From positions 57,501 to 121,500 of the forward strand of contig CAKAKS010000301.1 in assembly GCA_916700875.1 (NCBI GenBank): DNA of 64,000 bases, given 5' to 3'. Below the pieces are notes generated by a model that was not told the DNA's origin, ran no database searches, and saw nothing but the letters and a program-made list of their open reading frames with translations. Source of the DNA: Sebastes aleutianus. Taxonomy: Eukaryota > Chordata > Actinopteri > Perciformes > Sebastidae. Every line of letters begins with the position of its first letter. Position 1 is the stretch's first letter. This document shows positions 22,673 to 34,000 of this stretch, piece by piece. Made by a program: the position numbers and the translations under genes.

Positions 22673-25198
22673 ATGGAGACGCCAGAGCCGGGCCCAGCAG
22701 ATGGAGAGGAGCATCTGGTAGAGCTGCGGCCTCGGACACGCTCAAACCCTGAAGGTGCTGAGGACCGTCGCAGCAGCACGGGCAGCCTCGGAGGAAACAG
22801 TAACCCCAACATACCTCAGCCCGCTGTGGGAAGTCGTGTTGAGGGCGAGGGCGAGGCTTCAACCAGCGACAGTCCTCCCAGCTCCACCACCACAACCGTC
22901 TCAGCAGCTGCAGCTCAGACCGTAGCTCCTGTTGCAGTTGCAGCTGCAGCTGCAGCTGCAGCGGCTGCAGCCAGTGCCACGGTGCCAATATCCACCGCTG
23001 TTGTTGCAGCCAAAGAGAGGCCGAAGCCCACACTGCAGCAACCCGCATTAACAACCCCCATCCCTCCACCAGCAGAGTACCAGCTCAGAGTTCCTCGTGT
23101 CAACTGTCCAGAGAAAGTGGTAGGCCTACATTACATCTCTTAACATGAAAATGAAGTCTTACTTTCACCTTATGGCTTATTCTATCTGGTGTTCCTCATT
23201 GCAGATCATCTGCTTAGACCTTTCCGAGGAGATGTCTTTGCCGAAGTTGGAGTCTTTTAACGGGTAAGTTACAGCAAAGTAAACCCTTATTCCTTAGTGT
23301 TCGTATTTCATTTGTCATCACTGCCTAATTTAACTGCCTTTCCATTTAGGTCTAAAACAAACGCCCTGAACATATCCCAGAAGATGATTGAGATGTTTGT
23401 CAGAACTAAACACAAGATTGACAAACGCCATGAGTTTGCCTTGGTAGTAGTCAATGATGACGCTCTGTGGGTGAGTACATGATTGTTTTAATCTGAATCT
23501 TTATGTAATGTATCAGTGCAACATGTTTATGAATATTGTCTTTTCTTTTTCCTCTTCTCGTTATTTCTGTAGTTGTCAGGCTTCACCTCCGACCCCAGGG
23601 AGCTGTGCAGCTGTCTGTATGACCTTGAGACCAATGTGTGCGAGACCTTCAGTATCCTTTCATTCAAAACTAACTCTTAAACCATGAAAATAAATTTCCA
23701 ACTATGAAGTGATACATAGGACATTAAATAAATTCTAGTTTTACCCTTAACTGTCATCTGTAGACCTTGAAGATCTTCTTAATGTAATGTAAGTACTGTC
23801 TGACTCTAAACCCTTTTGGCCTCTTATAGAGCTGCAACGATTAATTGATTAATCGATTAATTGATTAATTGAGTTGTTATCAACTTTTAAATTAATCGCC
23901 AACTATTCTGATAATTAATCGGTTTGAGTATTTTTTTTTTACGAAAAAATAGTAAAAATTCTCTGATTCCAGCTTTTTAAATATGAATATTTTCTGGTTT
24001 CTTTACTCCTCTATGACAGTAAACTGAATATCTTTGAGTTGTGGACAAAACAAGACATTTGAGGACGTCATCTTAGGTTTTGGAAAACACTGATCAACAT
24101 TTTTTGCCAAACAGCTAATTGATTAATCAAGAAAATAATCGACAGATTAATTGACAATGAAAATACTCTTTAGTTGCAGCCGTAGTCTCTTAAAATACAT
24201 TAAACGTTACATAGAAGTGTTTACTGAAGGTCATCTCTTCTTCTGTTGTCGTCGTAGTCGTCAGAAGATTGAGCTGCCGTCGATGGACAATGTTCAGACC
24301 GTCCCTCCTCCATATGTGGTGCGGACTGTGCTCATCTACAGCCGCCATGCAGGACAGCTTCAGTTCAACCCTTCAGAGGCTGTTAGTGTAAGTAGGACAA
24401 CTGCTGCGTTATCCCTCTTCCAGGCTGTACTTGAGTTGGTACATATGTTTCTTTGTAGTCTGAATTTGATTTCCCTCCCTCCTGACATTAACTATACATT
24501 GAAGTGAAGGTGTGCTTGTTCTTGTGTTCTTCCACAGAAAATGCTGCAGTCTCCATATTTTTTCTTTGATGTGGTCTACCTGCACAACGGGGTGGAGGAG
24601 CAGGGGGACGAGACCAGCTGGAGGGTGAGTGGATCAGCTGATGAAAACACAATGATCCGTTTTGATTGTGTACCAGGATGTATGCTGTAGTTTGGCTCAA
24701 GTTTGTTTGCTGTGGTGTATCATTAAGTGTATTTCAGTAGTACAGAAAAACTTCAGTTGCACATCTGGTACTGTATCAAAACTAACCTGTGTCTGGACTG
24801 TTTGAGAAACCTTCCTACGGAGCCCCTGAAAGGTCACAAGCGTTCAGCGTTTTGGAGAATCGATACAGTATCGAAAAACCTAATATCGCGGTATCCCTGG
24901 TGCTGCAATTTAACTATGTGCAGGGGTTAAATTGTTATGTGGGGGGTCTCTGTGTTCAATTTAACCCCTGGCTATGTGGTATGTTTTCTTTCTCCAGGAC
25001 AACTACGCCTCTTTCTGCAACCTGGACTCAAAGGGCATGTGCTACCGCTTCGAGGTTTCCCTGAGTGGACCTGCCATCGAGCTGCATAACTGCATGGCCA
25101 AACTTCTGGCTCACCCTTTACAAAGACCTTTCCAGAGCCACGCATCTTACAGCCTGCTGGAGGGGGAAGACCCCCAGGACATTGAGGCAACGGTGTGA
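22673..25198 (+). CDS. babam1: BABAM1 / MERIT40, BRCA1-A and BRISC complex subunit, 8 coding exons, 382 aa
   Basis: Coding exons: 22673-23119, 23205-23263, 23350-23470, 23573-23651, 23764-23788, 24258-24387, 24538-24624, 24998-25198. BABAM1 is the vWA-like adaptor that holds the K63-specific deubiquitinase BRCC36 with its partners in the nuclear BRCA1-A DNA-damage complex and the cytoplasmic BRISC complex. The vWA-like core starts at residue 150 (ICLDLSEEMSLPKLESFNG); further family blocks are MIEMFVRTKHKIDK, GFTSDPRELCSCLYDLE, PYFFFDVVYLHNG and LHNCMAKLLAHPLQRP. The variable N-terminus keeps RPRTRSNPEGAEDR but adds an alanine tract at about residues 90-100, explaining 382 versus about 329 residues in human. 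The start follows an acceptor at 22658. One intron is U12-type. Confidence 0.96.
23652..23763 (+). other. babam1: U12-type (minor spliceosome) intron in babam1
   Basis: The donor after ...GAGACCTTCA reads GTATCCTTT, the exact U12 5' splice-site consensus. TACCCTTAAC at 23742-23751 matches the U12 branch site (TTCCTTAAC) and lies about 12 bp before the acceptor AG. The intron is only 112 bp. It is followed by a 25-bp exon (23764-23788) encoding NLEDLLNVI in part, then an ordinary GTAAGT donor. The splice is required to restore the BABAM1 reading frame. Confidence 0.85.
23827..24184 (-). mobile_element. ATTAATCGATTA-rich MITE, copy 2
   Basis: This inverted relative of 4157-4524 starts TAGAGCTGCAACGATTAATT and ends in GCAGCCGTA. 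The two copies share the middle phrase GAGGACGTCATCTTAGG/CCAAGATGACGTCCTC. The element ends only 73 bp before babam1 exon 24258-24387 and makes up most of that intron. Confidence 0.65.
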
Positions 25199-26160
25199 AA
25201 CAGGGCACACTCATGAAGCCCTGCTGCTCTGTGAAATTCACACACTGTAGTTTATCAGAAAGGTGCAGGGGGGTTCCAAGTAAGCCTTATTACTGAGGGT
25301 TGTTTTTTTTCCATTAACTGCTTTAGAGCAATAATTTGTAAGAATTTGTGAAAACCATGCGTAGCTCTAAAGAAACGAGTGTCTCAGCAGGTTACTCTTA
25401 ACTCAGTCATTGTGTTTCCATAGAAGAACGAATGAGTCATTGATTGTTTTAAGCTGCGGAAGTAATAAAATGATGGTCGTTAGCCGTAAAACTGCTGGAG
25501 GTGTCCTGGGGATGAAGTGGATGTCGGCGAGTTCAGGAGCAGGACACAAGTAGAAGGAGAAAATAAAGAAAGGAAGATGGTTAAAGCATCAGATTTTGTT
25601 AAACGCAATCCTTTAGTGTTTGATTTTTCTTTCAAATCTTTCAAACCACTGATCTGTCTTTAAGTCTTAAAGGGTGAAATCAGTGCGAGCCTCTTTTGAT
25701 AGCTTGAGACAAACTGTAATATGACGTACTGTATCACAGAGCTCACTACTTCTGTTATATTGCCTTCCCTTTTAGTTGGTTATTTCCACCTTTTGTTGCC
25801 TGTTTTAATGTATTCTATTTTATAAGGGGTTTGTTTTTTAATCTTTAGTTCATTTGTCACTCGACGATGAAGGAATGTACAGTAACGTAGAAGCGGCCCC
25901 TCTTTTGACAACTATCTCGATGTGGCATTGATGGATTGATTGTGAAAAAAAGACCCCTCTTACTGCCAGTCTAGCTGCACTTGAAACACATTGTACAGAT
26001 GAGCTTTTTGAAGTCGTTTGTGGATATTAAAAGAAAGGCATGTTGAAAAATATTTTTGCTTTCTACGTTTTTGTCAGGAGATGGCAGCAAAGTCCCTCTA
26101 GAGATGTGAATTCAAAGGCCTTGTCAGAAAGCTGCTGTGGTCCATGAGGGTAGAGGGTAT

Positions 26161-26317
26161 CTGTCTCTCTGTCTCTCTGTCTCGCTGTCTCTCTGTCTCT
26201 CTGTCTATCTGTCTCTCTGTCTCTCTGTCTCTCTGTCTATCTGTCTATCTGTCTATCTGTCTCTCTGTCTCTCTGTCTCTCTGTCTATCTGTCTCTCTGT
26301 CTCTCTGTCTCTCTGTC
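26161..26317 (+). repeat. CTGTCTCT/CTGTCTAT microsatellite
   Basis: About 157 bp of CTGT-CTCT octamers with CTAT variants. It keeps frames open (serine/leucine/cysteine repeats), which are artefacts of the repeat. Intergenic, 3' of babam1. Confidence 0.9.
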
Positions 26318-27766
26318 ATCGCAGCTTCTGTTGAAAACCTTATCTGTTATCCACCTATGGTATGCATATTACTTCAATGCTAAAGATATATTTCCTGTGT
26401 CACCCTAATTGTGTCTGGTCCGTTATCTTCTGAGGTGTTTTTATCTCAGTCTTCAACCGTTTGGTTTCCTGTTTTGCTCAGAAGTTGATCTGATGTCTGC
26501 CCTGACTCCTGATAGTCACTCATTTTCTGTCACTCTAACACGCCTTCATAAATTACTTTATTTTCCGGTGAGACAGGTTGTCAGGCAGACAATGGGGAGC
26601 AGGAAAACCCCGGGCTCGGAGGACCTTTCCCCTTTCACACACTTCTCCAGAAGAGCCGGCTGTTCCTCACGTCATCAGCGCAGATAACGGCGCGGGGGGG
26701 ATCCAGTGTGTCTGTGCTGCAGGGAGAATTTGTTATTCCCTCATCCCTGAAGAATGACAGGTCCCTATTGTTTTCATTCTTTCACTCCTCCACTGCCATG
26801 ACTCCTTTCCGTGCTTGCTTGGGACAGGATATGGTGGAATTCTTTTTGTTTTGTTTTGTATTTTCTGCTTTTACTCCTCACTTGGCTTACATTGTTCATC
26901 CTCCACCAGGGGAATATGACTAGAAAATCTGCAGTCGCTATATTTAAATGTGGCACTGATGGGTGATATTTCCTGGTTTCTTTTATATCACGTACAGACA
27001 GTGGTGGAAAATTACTCACTTTATACTTCTACTCCAATACATTTCACAGGGTAACATTGTACATTTTACTCAACTATACTTATCTGACACCTATAGTAAC
27101 TACGCTAAAATACCTGAAAAACAGCCTGCTTCGATCAATCTGTAGGGCAAAAAAAATTGTTTTGGGGCCCCTATTGCCTCTTTTTAAAAAGATTTTGCAG
27201 GTTGGTAATCCAGCCTTGCACAAAAATATGCTAGTATAAAGAAGGGCTGGGCAGTATATAAATATTATATTGATATTGTGGTGTGGGACTAGATATCGTC
27301 TTAGATTTTGGAAATCGTAACATGGCATAAGTGTTGTCTCTTCCTGGTTTAAAGGCTGCATTACAGTAAAGTGATATAATTTATTGAACTTAACTGTTAT
27401 AGCTGTTCTATTATTTACCTTTACCCACTTCTCAAAAATCTAATTTTGAAAATATTTTGTAAAAGCACCAATAGTCAATTAGTTAAACTTCTGAAAGAAA
27501 AAATACTTGCATATTCACAGATTCAGGATTTTTTAAATGAGTAGATGTAATTTTAAGATTATAGAAGAAGAGTATTTTATATGTCTTAAAACATGTGTTA
27601 TTTCATCTTCCTGCCACATTAATCTCCTTTTGTCCCAACCACCAGGAAAATTAGTGAGAATTTGGACAGTGGTGCAGCTGGAGGCTGGAAGTGTGACAGA
27701 GGTCGATGAGGGAGGAGAGGAGAGGGGAGGGCCAGGATGGACTGGAAGTGTGCCTCCAGCAGCATT

Positions 27767-27772
27767 TATAAA
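27767..27772 (+). promoter_or_regulatory. plvap: possible plvap TATA box
   Basis: TATAAA occurs in CAGCATTTATAAACATGG about 280 bp upstream of the plvap start codon, after a GGAGGAGAGG purine-rich stretch. This is a plausible core promoter for a tissue-restricted gene with a 5' UTR of about 250 bp. It is supported only by motif and position. Confidence 0.3.
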
Positions 27773-28047
27773 CATGGCCCCTTTACACACCTAGGGGTCA
27801 TTGTTTACATCCATCCATACGTGCCATTTCTGCCTGTATGTTTCTGACAGTGTGGCAGAGCTGTAGACGGCAGAGAAACAAACATCTCACCGCTGGTTTT
27901 TCTTCCACTTCTGCTCCCCAGAGTTCACCTTGAGGCTTGAGGTCACCTGCTCTGGAGAGAAGACCACATCTGAACGGAGACCTTGTAGAAAATAATTCCT
28001 GTTTAGATCTTCCAAAACCAGCTGCCACCATTTCACCTCCAGCAGCC

Positions 28048-31000
28048 ATGTACAGCTCCAGCTACTCCCGGACCAAGTTTGGCCTGGAGGCCAGGGAGCC
28101 CCTGCACAAGCCCAGAGGGAAGAGCTGTGGCTACTACATGAGGATCCTCTTCTTCTTTTCCTCTCTGATCCAGTCTCTGATCATCGTCAGCCTGGTGCTC
28201 TTCCTCGTCTATGGACAGCCAGAGAAGTCTGCAGAGGAGAAGAGGGTCGAGGTCAGTGATATCTTCTTGTATAATAATTGTTTATTTTGTCAGATATTAA
28301 AGGTCCCCCTTGAAACATGCTTTAACATATAAAAATACTTGGCTGTATAATAATAATAATAATTTGTGTCTGATATAGTTTCTCAGTACAGTTCAGTTCA
28401 GAAAACTTTATTTATCACCAAGGGGGCAATTCATTTGTAGCATTCCCAGTCCATACATCCATACATACAACAGACAACCAATAATTAGTCAAGTCAAAGG
28501 AAACATATTAAAGGCATGGGGCAGTTGGAGGTACAAGTTACAATAAAAACCATATAAATACATAGGATTATAGCAATAAAAAACAAAAAATAAGAATTTT
28601 ACTTTACTTTAAGAATCAGATGGAATTATTTCTGCAACAGCTTTTGATGAAATTCCCCTGTTATATTTCTTACACATGTTATATATGTATGTATATAATG
28701 TGTTCAGAGCTGTGATGATGATGCTGAGTGATCTGATTGTTGTTCTGAAGGAGCTGGAGCGGAGCTTCAACAGGCTGAGTGAGAACAACATCCAGCTGAG
28801 AAAGGAAAAAGGCGAGCTGGGAACTCAGCTGGGAGCTCGCACAGCTGAGAAAGCTGCTCTGGAGACGGAGCTGGCGAAGCTGAAGACTGATGCCAACAAC
28901 ACAGAACATACACTCAAAAATAAATTGGTAAGTAGATGACTTGATTGATGTTATGCTAAGAGAGGCAGGTGTTTTCATGCAGCTGTTAAGTCATTTTTAA
29001 CACTTATTTATAAGAACAAATGAAGGTTAAAAGTAAGTGAGTAAAGTTATTTGTTCTAATTTTCCTATTGGTGATTAGTGGTGGAAGAAGTATTCAGATC
29101 CTTTACTTAAGTTAAAGTACTAATACCACACTGTAAAATTACTCCATTACAAGTAAAAAAAAGAAAGAAAGTATTTAAGTATAATCAGGAAAATGTACTT
29201 AAAGTATCAAAAGTAAAAGTACTCAATGCAAAATGTGACGGTTATACTATTATATACGGTGTTATATTTTTAGATTATTATTACTCATGCATTAATGTAA
29301 AAGCAGGATTTTACTGTCAGAGTTGATTCAGGTGCAAGTAATGATTGTTTTTATTATTCATTCATCCTCAGATTATTTTCTCAGTAATCTATTGATTGAA
29401 TGTTTGGCTTGTAAAACTTGAAATGGAAATCAAAATTACCTTCACACTGCTTTTTTTTCCCCAACTATAACACAAACAAAAAACATAATTTATTATTATA
29501 ATTACAAGGAAAAAAGCAGGTAACACTTAGATTAGAGATGCTGCAACCATGAAAGGTTTGGCATTATTTCATGAAAAATTAAAAATAGTTTCTCGATTGA
29601 TTTTCTGTCATTCGGCTAATCGATTAATCAACTAATCGTTTCAGCTCTAATCGTATAAACTGTTGGCTAGTCTAATCTGTTACAAAGCATCACACTTTAT
29701 AAGCTCTTCATATGTTTTGTATGTCAAATTTTCATTTGTAAGGTAACTAGTAACTAAAGCAGTCAGATATTGTAATAGGGTAAAAAATGAAAATAAAGTA
29801 CAAGTACCTCAGATTTGTACAGTGATTGAGTAAATATACTGACTTGCGTTCCACCACTATTGGTCACCATGTTAATAAAATAAAACCCACAAATAATTAA
29901 TCATCCTGTAAATATATATATATTTTTTTTCCATTTCTAGGCTAACTGTGAGAGAATGAGTGCAGTAACACTCAGCATGATGACGCGTCGTCCCACTCCT
30001 CCCATCCAGTCCCCTCCTGTGGTCACTACCAGCGGTATGCACTCCAGTACTATACTATATAATACTATACTATACTATACTATACTGTATACTCTTTGGG
30101 AAATTTAGTCTAATGCTCTAATATTGTGAAAAAATACTCTGTTGCTGAACATCCTCTGCGTCAGAAATTTCTGGCAATGATAAATGTATGAGAAAAAATA
30201 ATACAAATAATAATAATAACTTGGATTAATATAGCGCCTTTCAAGAAACCCAAGGACGCTTAATAATAATATACTATAATATACTGTACATATGTACAGT
30301 AAAATTAAAGTCTATGTGGTTAAGATAAGACAAGATGGTTGCAAGTAAAGCAAATAGTTTTTGGATACAGTGAAATAAAAAGAATATTGGTACCACTTTC
30401 TAATAAGGTACCCTTTATACAGGGTTTATACATTTTAATTAATGGCTTTATTAATGGTTAATAAATAATTTGCTAATGCTTTATAGATCAGTTACAACAA
30501 TAACTTTTGGGTTATGAAAAATCTCTCTGGCTGGTATTTAAATGATGGTTTAGTTGATAGTTTATTACCCTCATACTCATCTCTTTAACATTTATACCAG
30601 TGTACTCACTATTAGTGACTCACCAGATTTTTTTCCCATCGTGGCAATCCAAAAAGTCTTCTTATTAATGGCTAATAACTGATCTATAACACGTTACTAA
30701 ATTATTTTCTAAACATTAACAGTTACACTTAGTAAAAGGTGACTTGGAAAATGGTACCAGAATATTAATAAACACAGAACATGTCAGTGTTACTAGAAGT
30801 ATAACTGTATATTTAAGTTTTCCTGTGATCCACTGAACTCTTCAGGTGAAATGAAGACTTTGCAGACCCTAAACGCTCAACAGAAAGCTATGATAAACCT
30901 CATCGAGGCAAACTTCACTCAGATGGTTCAGTTCCTGAGCCAGGACAGAGACAACGCCCTGAAAGACCGAGACACACACCACCAGGATGCTATCGCCCAG

Positions 31001-34000
31001 CGCAGGGAGAACACCATGCTGAAGGAGCAGCTCACCACCTACACCAGGTACTGCCTGTTTCTCCGTCTGCTCCCTGTGTGTAACTGAAACTATTAAGATT
31101 AAACACGTTAAAGGTTTTTGATTTGATTTTTTAAACCAGGAAGTGTAAAGAGGACTTTGCTCAGTCTTTGGACGGGATACAAATGGTGACCAGCGATTTC
31201 CTGAACAAGATCAACAACCTGTTTCCCAACCAGCTGACCTTTCACCTCACCTGCGTCAGCCAGCAGGAGCAGATGGAGAAGATCAGAAACAGCTGCACCA
31301 ACCTGTCCAGAGACGTGGAGAATAAGTTCCAGCTCTACTTAGACAACGTGGGCAACAAGGTGTGTGCAACATACTTTTTTGATTCTAAGTGTGTTAATTT
31401 CATGTGAAACAACAAAATTACATAGTTCTTATATTAATAGGAACTAGAATATACCAACAGATAAGCTTATATGCAGTGGTGGAAGACGTACTCAGATCCT
31501 CTACAAGTCCTGCATTTAAAATCCTACTTAGGTAAAAGTACAGAAGTATTAGAAAGAGATATTTAGATGTATTGGCCTAGAGGGAGATTTGTTTTCACAG
31601 CCAGCACAACACAGAAACATACAGATATTCACATTATGATTTTTATGTAAAATCTTAATCTGAAAAGTAGCTCGTAATTTAATATGCCAAATAATTGTAG
31701 TGGATTAAAAAGTACAATAATTCCCTCTCAAATGTAGTAGAGTAGAAGAATAAAGTAGCATACAATTGAATTACTCAAATAAAGTACCTCAAAACAATCT
31801 TCCTTTAAACTCTGATGGAATATTCCAAAGAACAAATTGAATGGGAAACCAGTTTCTCAAGGGAGGAAGTGTATCCACTGCATCATTCATAATAAATCTA
31901 CAGCTAAAGAGACAGACGTCCTCTGTGATGAACTCGGGGTCAAAGCAGAGGTAAAGCGTTTGTCTCTGCTGATGCAGGGGCACAGCGCAGGACGGTCAAA
32001 AACAAACCCTCAGCAAGTAGCTTTTTACTCTTTAGAGCAATATTTTATTCAGATACAACATTTACTGAGGGGTAAAAAAACATCACCTCTCCATAAACTA
32101 ATTAAACTTTTGTCTCTTTTGTCAGAAGTCAGGTGGTAATTGTAAACTTTTGACATTTTTATTATTATTTTCCCACAAAATTCTATTGTTCGATTGTTTT
32201 TATAGAGATAAGGATATAACATGGATCAACGTTACACACCACAGCATTTATAGCCCATCCCTAGATTCTTCTTTATACAAATACACAAAACTCAAGAAAA
32301 AATATATACAAAACGGCACAAAACACAAACAATGATATAATTAAATTACTATAAAACTCGACAACAGCAACAGAAAATTCATGAATGTATGACCAATTTA
32401 TCATTAAGAACTGTTTCAACTCTAAAGATTATTTTTTATTGTCAATTAATAAGCCAATTATTTTCTCGATTTCTTGATTAATTGTTGAGAATGCATTTAC
32501 CCAGAGTGTAGAAGAGAACAGGGAAAAACACTGAGCACCTTATGAGTCTGGTTATGTAGGCATTTATAGTTGATTTTAATATTAGCAAAAGCGGTGGGCA
32601 AAACATTAGAAACACTTCTCAGTACAATGTAGTCCAGTTTAACACCACTGGAAACTACAACCTCAATAATAAACATATAGTTAAATTAATACCCCTCCGA
32701 CAGTGTCAATCAAAAAAAGTAAAAGTCATAGTATACTATGTCATGAAAAAATTATAGAATAGTATGCCATAAAAGTCATAATATAGTATGTCATAAAAAA
32801 AGTCATGGTATAGTTTGCCATAAAAAGTTGTAAAAAAAAGTCAGTGTAGTATGTCATAAAAAGGTTATAGTATGTCAAAGTCATAGTATTGTATGCAATA
32901 AAAAGTCAGAAAAAAGTCATAGTATAATGTGCCATAAAAAATCATAGCATGTAATAAAAATCATAGTATAGTATGTCATAACAATTAATAAAAAAATCAT
33001 AGTATGTCATCAAAAAAGCCATAGTATTATGGAAAAATGTCATGTCATAAAAAATTCATAGTATAGTCTGCCAAAAAAAATGATTGTATTATGTTGTATA
33101 AATGTCATGTATGCCATGAAGAATTCATAGTATTATGCCCATAGAAGTAGAATGAGAGTAGAACGGACATTCCCATTCAAATCAACATAGCAGGATGGTC
33201 AGAGCAGCGGCATTTTATGTGTACCATTGCCATTGCAAAGAACTGTGGCAAACTTATTCTATTTTTATGGTCAATGCACAGTGTTGGCTAAGGCAAACAG
33301 TTCAATATCCATTCTATTCTCATTGTATTTCTATGGGTGAAACACAATTAGCACTCATTAGCATCACAGGCCCCTCAAAGGCTGGTCTAGAGCAACATTA
33401 ACCTATGTGCTGTGTCCCTCGGGGAGACATTCAGTGTAGATTTCATTCATGTTCTCCACTGTGACGTTGAGGAAAATGTACATCAAGAAACACATTGATG
33501 GATAGAAATAGACTCATGGTAAACAAAAACATGTACAAGTATGTAAAGGCACCATCTGGAAACAAATTTGGTACAGTCGAGTATGATGCATTCTTCAACC
33601 ACAGCCCATTGTATAGGAGTGACTCTCCCATTACAGTTTAAAGAAAAACACTGCATCAGATGAGTCTATCACATTTACTAAATAAATAAATAAATAAAAT
33701 GCTGTTTTTCTTCCAGGTGGCCGAGATCCAAGCCAAGTCCAGTCGTCTGGAAGTGCAAAACTCACATTTGACATCTGACCGGCAGCAGTGTGAACGCGTT
33801 CGTGGTGAGACGGTCGCCGAGGCCGCCATGCAGCTACAGCTCAAGCAGAAGACCCATGATGACCAGGTAGAATAACTTTGTGTGTAGGAGGGAGATGGGA
33901 ACCGAGGGGATCCATGGAACAAGCTGATTTCCTCAGTATGTTTATAAAACTCAGACTGCCATTGTATGATAATCTACTCCTGTTTTATCTGTTTAAACAA

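Larger units (their letters stand above)
25199..28047. other. babam1 3' UTR and babam1-plvap spacer
   Basis: The first part is the babam1 3' UTR; possible AATAAA signals are at 25465-25470 and 25562-25567, and an ATTAAA lies near 26026. After that come the tetranucleotide-type microsatellite 26161-26317, a repeat fragment 27001-27130 beginning AGTGGTGGAAAATTACTC, and the upstream region of plvap. No coding exon was recognised. The genes that separate BABAM1 from the PLVAP/GTPBP3/ANO8 block in human are not here. Confidence 0.6.

Noticed and set aside
26137..26383. Ser/Leu/Cys-rich open frames
   Set aside because: These are produced by the CTGTCTCT microsatellite; there is no gene evidence.
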